A DNA stretch of 64,000 bases from the NCBI RefSeq assembly GCF_002002725.1, contig NZ_MUNW01000037.1:43947-107946 (forward strand), given 5' to 3'. Position 1 is the stretch's first letter. Each line of letters begins with the position of its first letter. Source of the DNA: Sinorhizobium sp. A49 (lineage in GTDB: Bacteria; Pseudomonadota; Alphaproteobacteria; Rhizobiales; Rhizobiaceae). Shown piece by piece: positions 22,869 to 31,394 of the stretch. The position numbers and the translations under genes are program-made. The notes beneath the pieces were generated by a model. It did not search any database, had not been told where the DNA came from, and saw nothing but the letters and a program-made list of their open reading frames with translations.

Positions 22869-24647
22869 ATGAGCGGTACAGAGAACCAGATGACAGGCGC
22901 GGAGATCGTTCTCCAGGCACTGAAGGACAATGGCGTCGAGCATATCTTCGGCTATCCCGGTGGCGCCGTGCTTCCGATCTACGACGAAATCCACCAGCAG
23001 GAGGATATCCAGCACATCCTCGTTCGCCACGAGCAGGGCGCCGGCCATATGGCCGAAGGCTATGCCCGCTCTACCGGCAAGGTCGGCGTCATGCTGGTCA
23101 CCTCCGGTCCGGGCGCGACCAATGCGGTCACCCCGCTGCAGGATGCGCTGATGGATTCCATCCCGCTCGTCTGCATCTCCGGCCAGGTTCCGACCTCTCT
23201 GATCGGCTCGGACGCGTTCCAGGAATGCGACACGATCGGCATCACCCGGCCGTGCACCAAGCACAACTGGCTGGTCCGTGACGTCAACGATCTCGCCCGC
23301 GTCATCCATGAGGCTTTCCGCATCGCCCAGACCGGCCGTCCGGGTCCTGTCGTCGTCGACATTCCGAAGGACGTGCAGTTTGCGACCGGCACCTATACGC
23401 CGCCGTCGGCCGTTCCGGCCCAGAAGAGCTACCAGCCGAAGACGCAAGGGGACTTGAAGAAGATCGAGGAAGCCGTCGAACTGATGCGGACGGCCCGCCG
23501 TCCGATCATCTATTCCGGCGGTGGAGTCGTCAATTCCGGCCCGCAAGCCTCGACGCTGCTGCGCGAACTGGTCGAGCTGACAAACTTCCCGATCACCTCG
23601 ACGCTGATGGGGCTCGGCGCCTACCCGGCTTCGGGCAAGAACTGGCTCGGCATGCTGGGCATGCACGGCACCTACGAAGCCAACATGGCGATGCATGACT
23701 GCGACGTCATGGTCTGCATCGGCGCGCGCTTCGATGACCGCATCACCGGCCGCCTCAACGCATTTTCGCCCAACTCCAAGAAGATCCACATCGACATCGA
23801 TCCGTCGTCGATCAACAAGAACGTGCGCGTCGACGTGCCGATCCTCGGCGATGTCGGCTCGGTTCTGGAAGACATGGTTCGCCTGTGGCGCGCGGCCAAG
23901 AAGGCCGACGACAAGGCGCGTCTGGCCGACTGGTGGGAAGGCATCGTCAAGTGGCGGGCGCGCAACTCGCTGGCCTATGCGGCCAACGACGACGTCATCA
24001 TGCCGCAATACGCCATCCAGCGTCTCTATGAGCTGAGCAAGGGCCGCGACACCTACATCACGACGGAAGTCGGCCAGCACCAGATGTGGGCCGCCCAGTT
24101 CTTCGGATTCGAACAGCCGAACCGCTGGATGACTTCGGGCGGCCTCGGCACCATGGGTTACGGCTTCCCGGCCGCCATCGGCGTCCAGGTTGCCCACCCG
24201 AACAGCCTCGTCATCGATATCGCCGGCGATGCCTCGATCCAGATGTGCATCCAGGAAATGTCCTGCGCCGTCCAGTACGGTCTGCCGGTCAAGATCTTCA
24301 TCCTCAACAACCAGTACATGGGCATGGTGCGCCAGTGGCAGCAGCTGCTGCACGGCAACCGCCTGTCGAACTCCTACACCGAGGCGATGCCTGACTTCGT
24401 CAAGCTGGCGGAAGCCTATGGCGGCGTCGGCATCCGCTGCGACAAGCCCGGTGAACTCGATGCTGCGATCCGCAAGATGATCGATACGCCGGCCCCGGTG
24501 ATCTTCGACTGCCGCGTTGCCAACCTCGCCAACTGCTTCCCGATGATCCCATCGGGCAAGGCGCACAACGAGATGCTTTTGCCGGATGAGGCCACGGACG
24601 AAGCCGTCGCCAACGCGATCGACGCCAAGGGCCGTCAGCTGGTTTGA
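22869..24647 (+). CDS. ilvI: Acetolactate synthase large (catalytic) subunit
   Basis: This 592-residue, ThDP- and FAD-dependent enzyme joins pyruvate with pyruvate or 2-oxobutyrate, the first common step of valine, leucine and isoleucine synthesis. The N-terminal ThDP-binding domain includes the catalytic Glu in LVRHEQGAGHMAEGYARS, followed by TSGPGATNAVTPLQDALMDS. A central FAD domain follows. The C-terminal Mg-ThDP motif is GDASIQMCIQEMSCAVQYGL, running to NNQYMGMVRQWQQ. ATG 22869 (MSGTENQM) is chosen because the upstream extension runs through the attenuator. ilvH follows 22 bases downstream. Expression is likely controlled by the leader peptide and terminator just upstream. Confidence 0.96.
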   Translation: MSGTENQMTGAEIVLQALKDNGVEHIFGYPGGAVLPIYDEIHQQEDIQHILVRHEQGAGHMAEGYARSTGKVGVMLVTSGPGATNAVTPLQDALMDSIPLVCISGQVPTSLIGSDAFQECDTIGITRPCTKHNWLVRDVNDLARVIHEAFRIAQTGRPGPVVVDIPKDVQFATGTYTPPSAVPAQKSYQPKTQGDLKKIEEAVELMRTARRPIIYSGGGVVNSGPQASTLLRELVELTNFPITSTLMGLGAYPASGKNWLGMLGMHGTYEANMAMHDCDVMVCIGARFDDRITGRLNAFSPNSKKIHIDIDPSSINKNVRVDVPILGDVGSVLEDMVRLWRAAKKADDKARLADWWEGIVKWRARNSLAYAANDDVIMPQYAIQRLYELSKGRDTYITTEVGQHQMWAAQFFGFEQPNRWMTSGGLGTMGYGFPAAIGVQVAHPNSLVIDIAGDASIQMCIQEMSCAVQYGLPVKIFILNNQYMGMVRQWQQLLHGNRLSNSYTEAMPDFVKLAEAYGGVGIRCDKPGELDAAIRKMIDTPAPVIFDCRVANLANCFPMIPSGKAHNEMLLPDEATDEAVANAIDAKGRQLV

Positions 24648-24669
24648 GATAGGGACAGGAAACAACAAA

Positions 24670-25242
24670 ATGAGCGCACACCTTCAACCGACCGGTTCCG
24701 CCTATTTCATCACCAAGGAAACCGAAGTCGCCGAAACGCACACGCTATCGGTTCTCGTCGACAACGAGCCGGGCGTTCTCGCCCGGGTCATCGGCCTGTT
24801 CTCCGGCCGCGGCTACAACATCGAAAGCCTGACCGTTTCGGAAACGGAACATGCCGCGCACCTCTCGCGCATCACCATCGTCACGCGCGGCACGCCGCAC
24901 GTGCTCGACCAGATCAAGAACCAGCTGGAAAGGCTGGTTCCGGTGCACCGCGTCGTCGATCTGACCGTGCGCGCCGCCACGCTCGGTCATGACCGTCCGG
25001 TCGAGCGCGAACTGGCGCTCGTCAAGGTGCATGGTTCGGGCGACCAGCGCGTCGAGGCCCTGCGGCTGGCCGATGCCTTCCGCGCCTCGGTCATCGATGC
25101 CAACATCGATCACTTCGTGTTCGAGATCACCGGCAAGCCGGCCAAGATCGAACAGTTCATCGCCATCATGAAGCCGCTCGGCCTCATCGAAGTCTGCCGC
25201 ACCGGCATCGCCGCGATGAACCGCGGCCCGCAGGGCATGTGA
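24670..25242 (+). CDS. ilvH: Acetolactate synthase small (regulatory) subunit
   Basis: This 190-residue subunit stimulates IlvI and confers feedback inhibition by valine. The N-terminal ACT domain reads THTLSVLVDNEPGVLARVIG, then LFSGRGYNIESLTV, the standard IlvH/IlvN block. The C-terminal domain includes ELALVKVHGSGDQRVEAL and ends in the conserved EVCRTGIAAMNRG. ATG 24670 follows AGGA about nine bases upstream. It is cotranscribed with ilvI (22-base gap), and a strong stem-loop terminator lies about 60 bases after the stop. Confidence 0.96.
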   Translation: MSAHLQPTGSAYFITKETEVAETHTLSVLVDNEPGVLARVIGLFSGRGYNIESLTVSETEHAAHLSRITIVTRGTPHVLDQIKNQLERLVPVHRVVDLTVRAATLGHDRPVERELALVKVHGSGDQRVEALRLADAFRASVIDANIDHFVFEITGKPAKIEQFIAIMKPLGLIEVCRTGIAAMNRGPQGM

Positions 25243-25301
25243 TTTCCGCGCAGTGAGGGTGGCTCAGGCTGTCCCGTCGCTGCCATCGCACTTCAAACTT
25301 G

Positions 25302-25340
25302 GGCAGCCCCGCGCTTCACGCGGGGCTGCCTTTGTCCTTT
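25302..25340 (+). terminator. Strong stem-loop terminator after ilvH
   Basis: There are perfect 12-base arms, GGCAGCCCCGCG (25302-25313) and CGCGGGGCTGCC (25319-25330), with loop CTTCA, followed by TTTGTCCTTT. It ends the ilvIH transcript. Confidence 0.85.
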
Positions 25341-25377
25341 AAGCCGGGATTGCCCCCTTGCACTTCGTGCCGGGGCT

Positions 25378-25564
25378 GCCCCTCACCCTAACCCTCCCCG
25401 CAGGCGGGGAGAGGGGACTGGCACCGAGTGTGCCTCGTCCTTGCAGACTTTCCAGGAAAACAGCGTCTCTACAATTGAGGTGGTGAAATTGTACCCGACG
25501 GTTGCCGCGCGTGTCCTTCTCCCCGCAGGCGGGGAGACGGTGGCCGGCAGGCCGGATGAGGGGC
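25378..25564. repeat. RIME1-type composite rhizobial intergenic element
   Basis: The left end is GCCCCTCACCCTAACC plus a CTCCCCGCAGGCGGGGAG hairpin. The right end is a second CTCCCCGC-GCGGGGAG hairpin plus GGCCGGATGAGGGGC, which pairs with the left end. About 100 bases of less conserved sequence lie between. The architecture and length match the copies at 37002 and 51002. Confidence 0.75.
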
Positions 25565-25654
25565 AGGCGAAGCTTCCGGACACCCGCTGTTGACTTCGCC
25601 AGCACTTCTCGCCGACTAATCCCTGACAGAATGGTCGATGATGGCAGGTGCCGG

Positions 25655-26689
25655 ATGAGTTCCACGACGATGCAGGCATTGGTTCTGACACGATATGGTG
25701 GTCCCGATGCCGCGCAGTTGCGTGACGTGCCGCGTCCGCGACCGGCACGCGGTGAAGTGCTTGTGCGGGTGCATGCCGCGGGTCTCAATCCGGTCGACTA
25801 CAAGACGCGTGAAGGCATGCTCAAGGTCGTTCAACGGTATCCATTGCCGATCGTGATGGGCAACGAGCTTGCCGGTGTCGTCGAGGCGCTTGGGGAAGGC
25901 GTCACCGCCTTCGTACCGGGAAACCGTGTCTTTGCGCGTATGCCCAAGGAAGCCATGGGCGGTTTGGCCGAATATGCGGTCGTGCCCGAAACGTTTCTGG
26001 CGAAGATGCCCGCATCGATCGATTTCTGCACGGCAGCCGGCGTGCCGCTTGCCGGTCTCACGGCCATGCAGGCCCTGCGCGACGAGCTTCATGTCGGCCA
26101 AGGCAGCAGGGTGTTCATACCCGGCGGCGCCGGGGGTGTCGGCACTTTCGCCATTCAACTGGCGAAATGGCTGGGCGCAGAGGTGACGACCACGGCATCT
26201 TCTCGTGGTCGGGCGCTTGTCGAAGAACTCGGCGCTGATGTGGTGATCGACTACACGAAAGGCCGTTTCGAAGAGCATCTGCGCGACATGGACGGCGTCT
26301 TCGATCTCATTGGCGGCGAAACGCTCACAAAGTCATTCGGTGTCGTCAAGCGCGGCGGAAAAGTGGTTTCCGTCGCCGGCATGCCCGAGCCGGAAACGGC
26401 GCGCAAAGATCTCGACCGGGGCCTGTTCTTGAGGACGCTTTTCTGGCTTGCGTCCTACCGGATACGCGCCATTGCCAGGAAACATGGCGTCTCCTACCGC
26501 TACCTTTTCATGCATCCTGATGGTAGCGAGCTTGCGGAGCTTGCCGGTCTCATCGAGGCAAAAGCGATCAGGCCGGTCATTGACCGCGTGTTTCCGCTCA
26601 TGGATGTTGCTGACGCCTTTGCCTACCTGGAATCCGGCCGCGCCAAGGGCAAGGTGGTGGTGGAGATTGCTAGCGGCTCGGTTTTATAA
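25655..26689 (+). CDS. Zinc-independent quinone-oxidoreductase-like MDR enzyme
   Basis: This 344-residue NAD(P)H-dependent oxidoreductase of the medium-chain dehydrogenase family lacks the structural and catalytic Zn cysteines. The N-terminal GroES-like domain reads ALVLTRYGGPDAAQLRDVPR, then VHAAGLNPVDYKTREGM. The Rossmann motif is VFIPGGAGGVGTFAIQLAKW, followed by a dinucleotide-binding domain with ADVVIDYTKGRFEEHL. These features point to the QOR/YhdH-like reductases acting on quinones or enones. ATG 25655 (MSSTTMQ) is chosen because the upstream frame lies in the RIME element. No operon partner is seen. Confidence 0.87.
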   Translation: MSSTTMQALVLTRYGGPDAAQLRDVPRPRPARGEVLVRVHAAGLNPVDYKTREGMLKVVQRYPLPIVMGNELAGVVEALGEGVTAFVPGNRVFARMPKEAMGGLAEYAVVPETFLAKMPASIDFCTAAGVPLAGLTAMQALRDELHVGQGSRVFIPGGAGGVGTFAIQLAKWLGAEVTTTASSRGRALVEELGADVVIDYTKGRFEEHLRDMDGVFDLIGGETLTKSFGVVKRGGKVVSVAGMPEPETARKDLDRGLFLRTLFWLASYRIRAIARKHGVSYRYLFMHPDGSELAELAGLIEAKAIRPVIDRVFPLMDVADAFAYLESGRAKGKVVVEIASGSVL

Positions 26690-27076
26690 GCGTCTGCCGT
26701 ATCGGCAGCGTTTCGAGGGCCGCGGCCCGCAGGGCGGCTCTTCTCTGGCTTGTCTGAGCTAGGCGGGTGGGTTTGCCCTCACTCCGACCTTCTCCTCGCA
26801 GGCGGGCGGAGGGGCAGCCTTGAGTTTGCGCCATTCGGCAGCAACTGCGCCGGTCTCCCGATCCTTGCCCGACGGGCTTGCACCTTCGCTCGGTCTTGCT
26901 GCGCAAGTCAAAAGGGATCAGGATCCACTTTTGATACCTGTTCATCGGCGGAAATCAGCCAGCCAGCGCCGGGAAGCCGGCAACCTTTCACCTGGCCGAG
27001 AACACAAATTGCCCGTTCCGTTGCCGGCAAACATGGATGGTGAATGAACGCTCGATAGTTCTCAGGAGCTCATAAG
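26690..27076. other. Intergenic region with a partial RIME1-like fragment
   Basis: GCCCTCACTCCGACCTTC followed by TCCTCGCAGGCGGGCGGA (about 26774-26813) resembles the left end of the RIME1 copies, but no matching right end is present. No coding frame is convincing in these 387 bases. Confidence 0.45.
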
Positions 27077-27569
27077 ATGGCAAGCACCAAGCGGCCCTAC
27101 GATGAGTCACTTTTGCGCAAGGCCTTCGATGTGGCGCGGCGTTCGCGCGACGGCGGGGATCATCCGTTTGGTTCCATTCTCGCCGATCGTGACGGCAACG
27201 TTCTGCTGGAACAGTGCAATGGCTACTTCGGAAGGTGGCGACCGCACGGCCCATGCGGAGCGGCTTTTGGCCACGCGCGCCGGCAAAGCCTATGGTCTGG
27301 ATTTCCTTGCCGAATGCACGATGTACACATCCGCCGAGCCGTGCGCCATGTGCTCAGGCGCGATCTATTGGGCAGGCATAGGCCGGGTCGTGTTTGGCCA
27401 GTCCGAGAAAGAGATGAAACAACAGATAGGCGAGAGCGAAGAGAATCCGACGCTCGATCTCCCTTGCCACATCGTGTTCGCCGCCGGCCAACGCCCAACG
27501 GAAGTTGTCGGCCCGATGCTTGCGAGCGAGGCGGCGCAATTGCACAAAGAATACTGGTCTGGCCGTTAA
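27077..27569 (+). pseudogene. Frameshifted nucleoside/tRNA-type deaminase
   Basis: The reading frame beginning MASTKRPYDESLLRKAFDVA runs through DHPFGSILADRDGNVLLEQ to CNGYF and then loses sense. The +1 frame carries on with EGGDRTAHAERLLATRAGKA, then TSAEPCAMCSGAIYWAGIGR and ends SGR at 27569. HAE and PCxxC are the zinc-binding and proton-shuttle residues of the cytidine/guanine deaminase fold, and together the two parts make one ~163-residue protein. The break lies at about 27228-27236 and needs one extra or two missing bases. Both halves are otherwise well conserved, so the event is recent or a sequencing error. Confidence 0.8.
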
Positions 27570-27773
27570 CAACCGTTCTGCGGCTGGTAACGGTAGCTCA
27601 TGATGACCGTTTTTCGCTCTTGGGGCTGGCGTCAGGGATCAAGCTGCCGTCCAACACCCAGCGGCGCGTCGGTTTGAGGCGCCTCAACCCGCCAGGGCGA
27701 TGTCCCTGCCTGTCGATGACGAAGGCGGACGGCTCTCGACGGAAGCGATGCGTGCGGTGAGACCAGAAAGCCG

Positions 27774-28619
27774 TCAGATCATCTCCAGCGACCGCTTGCG
27801 CCTTGGCGGCGGAAAGGCGGTGTCGAGGGCGGCGAGGTTTTCGGCGGTGAGGTGAATGTCCATCGCGTCGCGGTTTTCGCGGGCGCGTGTCGGCGAACCG
27901 GTCTTGGGGATCGAGATGACGCCGGGCTGAGTTTTGAGGAAGGCGAGGGCGATCTGCGCCGGGGTTGCCTGATGCGCCTTGGCGATATGGACGAGATCGA
28001 CATTGCGCAGCAGCCGGCCCTCGTCGAGCGGAGAATAGGCCATGACCGCGACGCCTTGGCTCTGGCACCAGGGCAGGAGATCGTATTCGATGCCGCGTCG
28101 CGAGAGGTTGTAGAGCACCTGATTGGCGGCGACTTGTCTGCCATCCGGGACCGCCAGAAGTTCTTCCATGTCATCGACATCGAAATTGGAGACGCCCCAG
28201 GCGCCGATCTTGCCGGCCTTCTTCAGGGCTTCGAAGGCGGCCACCGTCTCGGCGAGCGGATAGCCGCCGCGCCAGTGCAGCAAATAGAGATCGATATGGT
28301 CGATGCCGAGATGTTTCAGGCTGCGCTCGCAGGCGGCCTCGGTGCCATCGCGGCTGGCGTTCGACGGCAGCACCTTGCTGACGATGAAGGCCTCGTCGCG
28401 CCGACCCTTGACCGCCTCACCGACGATGCGTTCGGAAGCGCCGTTTCCGTACATTTCGGCGGTATCGATCAAGGTCATGCCGAGGTCGAGGCCTGCCTGC
28501 AGGCTCTTGATTTCGTCTGCGGCGCGCGAGCGCTCGTCGCCCATACGCCAGGTGCCTTGGCCGAGAACCGGGACACTGCGGCCGTCGATGAGGGGGGTGC
28601 TCGGGATAGGGTCGTGCAT
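27774..28619 (-). CDS. Aldo/keto reductase
   Basis: This 281-residue NADPH-dependent reductase has a TIM barrel. The catalytic tetrad is visible: Asp in [11 protein letters not shown], Tyr in the same block, Lys in [10 protein letters not shown] and His in [26 protein letters not shown] is the strand after the fourth helix, and [20 protein letters not shown] is the cofactor-binding C-terminal block. The substrate is not predictable; close relatives reduce dicarbonyls or sugars. The LysR gene upstream in the same direction lies 128 bases away. Confidence 0.9.
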   Translation of the reverse strand: MHDPIPSTPLIDGRSVPVLGQGTWRMGDERSRAADEIKSLQAGLDLGMTLIDTAEMYGNGASERIVGEAVKGRRDEAFIVSKVLPSNASRDGTEAACERSLKHLGIDHIDLYLLHWRGGYPLAETVAAFEALKKAGKIGAWGVSNFDVDDMEELLAVPDGRQVAANQVLYNLSRRGIEYDLLPWCQSQGVAVMAYSPLDEGRLLRNVDLVHIAKAHQATPAQIALAFLKTQPGVISIPKTGSPTRARENRDAMDIHLTAENLAALDTAFPPPRRKRSLEMI

Positions 28620-28747
28620 TCGGTTTCCTCGCTTTCGGAAGCGGCGCAGGATCTGGCGCGGGGGGTGCGCCAGCGTTGTTCGCGTGGCAATCTAGCGCAA
28701 TCGCGCTGTCTTTCGAGATGTCATTTGCAGGCAAAGGAAAGGCCGGG

Positions 28748-29656
28748 TCAGCCGGTCGTTCGGCCGCGTTCCTTTTCCAGCTTCTGCAGGATATCGACGA
28801 AGGCGCGCACGCGGGCGGGGCGGTAGTGAGACGGCGGGTAGACGACGTGAATGCCGCCGGAAGGCAGCGTCCAGTCGGCAAGGATGCGGACGAGACGGCC
28901 ATCGGCAAGCTCGCTGCGGACCTGATAATCCGGCAGCACGGCAAGGCCGATACCGGCAAGCGCGCAGCAATAGGCGGCATCCGTGCTGTCGACCGCAACG
29001 ACGCTGCTGCCGACGACGGGTGCCTGTTCGCCACCAAAGTGGGAAAAGGTCCAATGGAGTGGCGCCTTCAGCGCACCATTGGCGATCCAGCTCGCCTGTG
29101 ACAGCTCCTGCGGGTGGTCGACCGTGCCGATGCGGGCGGCATAGGCGGGCGATGCCACGAGATATTGCTCGAAGGTGCCGATGCGGCGTGCCCGCTCGCT
29201 GGAATCCACCAGCCAGCCGGCGCGGATGGCGATGTCCAGCCGCTTCTCGATCATGTCGAAGACGATATCGTTGAACGACAGGTTCACCTGCATGGCCGGA
29301 TAGCGCGCGACATAGGCGGCGACCGCATCGACGACGACGCGCATGCCATAGTCGAGCGGCGCGGTCAGCGTCAGCGTGCCACTTGGAATTTCCGCTTCCT
29401 CAGAGACTGCGCCGACCGCTTCATCGGCGTCGCGCAGGATCAGTACGCAGCGCTCGTAAAATCGAAGGCCGCTATCGGTCGGCCGCAGCCGACGCGTCGT
29501 GCGGATGAGGAGGGTGGTGCCGAGCTCTCTTTCGAGCTGCGCCACCTGATGGCTGACGGCCGCCTTTGCCAGGCCGAGTTTTTCCGCAGCGGCGGTAAAC
29601 GAACCCGCTTCGACGACGGCAACGAAGTGGGAAAGCCGGTTCAGGTTGACGGTCAA
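28748..29656 (-). CDS. LysR-family regulator, divergent from the MBL-fold gene
   Basis: This 302-residue protein has a winged helix-turn-helix at the N-terminus: LNRLSHFVAVVEAGSFTAAA, then LGLAKAAVSHQVAQLERELG and RLRPTDSG. The effector domain follows (ALDYGMRVVVDAVAAYVARY-type layout, with LDIAIRAGWL). It belongs to the large CrgA/DsdC-like group that often controls a divergent gene. Its 5' end faces the MBL-fold gene across 121 bases that contain a perfect 10-base inverted repeat (29672-29696), the probable binding site. Confidence 0.9.
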   Translation of the reverse strand: MTVNLNRLSHFVAVVEAGSFTAAAEKLGLAKAAVSHQVAQLERELGTTLLIRTTRRLRPTDSGLRFYERCVLILRDADEAVGAVSEEAEIPSGTLTLTAPLDYGMRVVVDAVAAYVARYPAMQVNLSFNDIVFDMIEKRLDIAIRAGWLVDSSERARRIGTFEQYLVASPAYAARIGTVDHPQELSQASWIANGALKAPLHWTFSHFGGEQAPVVGSSVVAVDSTDAAYCCALAGIGLAVLPDYQVRSELADGRLVRILADWTLPSGGIHVVYPPSHYRPARVRAFVDILQKLEKERGRTTG

Positions 29657-29671
29657 TCGGTTTTCCTCGTG

Positions 29672-29696
29672 ATTGTCTGAAATGATCAGACAATCT
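29672..29696. promoter_or_regulatory. Perfect inverted repeat between LysR and MBL-fold genes
   Basis: The arms are GATTGTCTGA (29672-29681) and TCAGACAATC (29687-29696), with a five-base centre. It lies 15 bases from the LysR ATG and about 80 bases before the MBL-fold gene, where a LysR protein would control both. Confidence 0.7.
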
Positions 29697-29777
29697 GTTC
29701 AAGCTGGCGGGCTTTTTCAAGAGGGTTTCGCTGGGCATTGTCGCGCCATCGACCATTGGCCTCGCGAAGGAGACCCC

Positions 29778-30689
29778 ATGCACATCGTGATGACGCGGCG
29801 CGCCGCATTGAAGACGGCCGTTACTGCTGGCGCCGTTGCCCTGTTGCAGCCGGCCGGCAGCCTTGTAGCCCATGCCGCATCGAAGCTCGACTGGACATTT
29901 TTCCAGGCGGACGAGGCTGGATTCAGCCGCACGCCGGTGCTTCTGACCGGCGAGAAGGAGGCCATCCTGATCGACGGCGGTTTCACGCTTTCCGACGGCA
30001 GGGCGGTTGCAGACGCCATCAAGGCAACGGGCAAAAGGCTGACGACGATCTATGTCAGCTGCAGCGACCCGGACTTCTATTTCAGCCTTCGGCCGATCGT
30101 TGAGGCGTTACCGGATGCCAAGGTGTTGGCGGCACCGGCGACCATCGACGCGATCAACGCCAATGTCCAGACCAAGCTCGACACATGGAGCCCGCAGCTC
30201 GGCGACAACGGACCGAAGGTGCTGGCCGACGTGGTCATTCCCGAGGTGTCGGAGCTTTCGTCCCTGACGCTCGAAGGCAACGCGATCGACATCGTTACCA
30301 TCGAGGGCCTGAAGGATCGCCGCTACCTGCATGTGCCCGCTCTCAACGCCATCTTCGGCGGCGTGCTCGTCTATTCCGGCGCGCATGTCTGGGTCGCCGA
30401 CGAACCGACGGCGGAAGGCCGGAAGACATGGATCGAAGCGCTTGACGCCATGGCGGCGCGCAAGCCTGCCATCGTCGTGCCGGCGCACAAGGGCGCGGGC
30501 GGGCCTGATGGCATCGAGGCGATCCTGTTTACCCGCGACTATCTCATCGCCTTCAACAATGCCGAAGCCAAGGCCAAGGACAGCGCCGAACTGATCGCTG
30601 CGATGACCAAGCTCTATCCGGATTTTACTGACGTTTCCTCGCTTGAACTTGGCGCAAAGGTGGCCAAGGGCGAGATGAAGTGGGGTTGA
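29778..30689 (+). CDS. Exported metallo-beta-lactamase-fold protein with a lost metal motif
   Basis: This 303-residue protein has an RR-containing export signal (MTRRAALK, hydrophobic stretch, then VAHAA), perhaps Tat-dependent. The fold is read from AILIDGGFTLSDGRAVADAI, SGAHVWVADEP and AIVVPAHKG. Where the family has T-H-x-H-x-D-H, this protein has SCSDPDF (residues 94-100), so three His ligands are Cys95, Asp97 and Phe100; only Asp99 is kept. It is therefore unlikely to be an ordinary zinc hydrolase. ATG 29778 has GAAGGAG upstream. It diverges from a LysR gene and ends just before a 30-base palindrome. Confidence 0.8.
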   Translation: MHIVMTRRAALKTAVTAGAVALLQPAGSLVAHAASKLDWTFFQADEAGFSRTPVLLTGEKEAILIDGGFTLSDGRAVADAIKATGKRLTTIYVSCSDPDFYFSLRPIVEALPDAKVLAAPATIDAINANVQTKLDTWSPQLGDNGPKVLADVVIPEVSELSSLTLEGNAIDIVTIEGLKDRRYLHVPALNAIFGGVLVYSGAHVWVADEPTAEGRKTWIEALDAMAARKPAIVVPAHKGAGGPDGIEAILFTRDYLIAFNNAEAKAKDSAELIAAMTKLYPDFTDVSSLELGAKVAKGEMKWG

Positions 30690-30695
30690 ACCATC

Positions 30696-30725
30696 CGACG
30701 ACTGCGCCGCGCGGCGCAGTCGTCG
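30696..30725. terminator. 30-base perfect palindrome after the MBL-fold gene
   Basis: The half-site CGACGACTGCGCCGC (30696-30710) is followed by its exact complement to 30725, giving a very stable hairpin six bases after the stop. There is no T run, so it may protect the 3' end or act as a factor-dependent terminator for either strand. Confidence 0.6.
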
Positions 30726-30812
30726 TTGCAGCACTTTGCATTGCTGCAGTTTATGGATCTGGGAAACATGCGCGCTGCGCTCGCCGGATCCAAGGGCAGC
30801 CGCCCGCGCGGC

Positions 30813-31211
30813 CTACGTCTCGGCCTCGAAGCGGCTCGTGTCGTCACGGTCGCGCTCATATCGTCGCTTGAGCGGGAACGGCGGCAGCCAGGATTCTCGG
30901 CGAATGGTCCAGAGTTCATAAGTCGGCGTCAACTGGTCCGGCGCATCGAGGGAGCCGAGGTTCACTTCGATTTCGTCTGCCGAGCGCGAGAAGACGGGCG
31001 AGCCGCAGCGCGGACAGAAAAACCGACCGGCATAGTCACGTGTTTCGCCATCTATCGTCACCGCGTGCGCCGGAAATATCGCGGAAGCGTGAAAGAGGGC
31101 GCCATGATGCTTGCGGCAGTCAAGGCAGTGACAAAGGCCGACGCGATAGGGGCGACCCGACGCCACGATCCGCACGTTGCCGCACCGGCAACCGCCCGTG
31201 AACCGGTCCAT
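30813..31211 (-). CDS. GFA-family (Mss4-like) zinc protein
   Basis: This 132-residue protein is named after glutathione-dependent formaldehyde-activating enzyme. Zinc ligands are visible as paired cysteines: GGCRCGNVRI, GLCHCLDCRKHHGALF and FFCPRCGSPVF. The layout C-x-C, C-x-C-x-x-C and C-x-x-C is the standard GFA pattern. The family binds zinc structurally, and catalytic formaldehyde-glutathione activity is disputed for most members. The ATG has GGAGG about eight bases upstream. It stands alone and converges on the MBL-fold gene. Confidence 0.88.
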   Translation of the reverse strand: MDRFTGGCRCGNVRIVASGRPYRVGLCHCLDCRKHHGALFHASAIFPAHAVTIDGETRDYAGRFFCPRCGSPVFSRSADEIEVNLGSLDAPDQLTPTYELWTIRRESWLPPFPLKRRYERDRDDTSRFEAET

Positions 31212-31350
31212 GTTTTAGCTCCTCCAGAAACAAGCAGGGAATGCTTATCGTAAACAACCCGGCTATCGCAATTTTCGACTGCAAGCAGGCTTGCATCGCA
31301 CAGGCCATCGGTCGATCTTGTCACCGTGACAAGTATCCGGCTTCGCGTCG

Positions 31351-31379
31351 GAATTAGGTCAATTATGTTGACCTAATTC
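31351..31379. promoter_or_regulatory. Long perfect inverted repeat upstream of LysE
   Basis: Twelve-base arms GAATTAGGTCAA (31351-31362) and TTGACCTAATTC (31368-31379) flank TTATG. It ends 15 bases before the lysE-family ATG, over the likely promoter or leader, so it is a strong repressor or activator site for an unidentified regulator. Confidence 0.72.
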
Positions 31380-31394
31380 AATCGGAGAAAGACC

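Noticed and set aside
25302..25330. Hairpin after ilvH considered as part of the RIME element
   Set aside because: It has a separate perfect stem with its own T-rich tail and does not share RIME end sequence, so it is called a terminator.
26768..26820. Fourth full RIME1 element after the MDR oxidoreductase gene
   Set aside because: Only a left-end-like sequence is present; no right end with GATGAGGGGC was found, so it is recorded only as a fragment.
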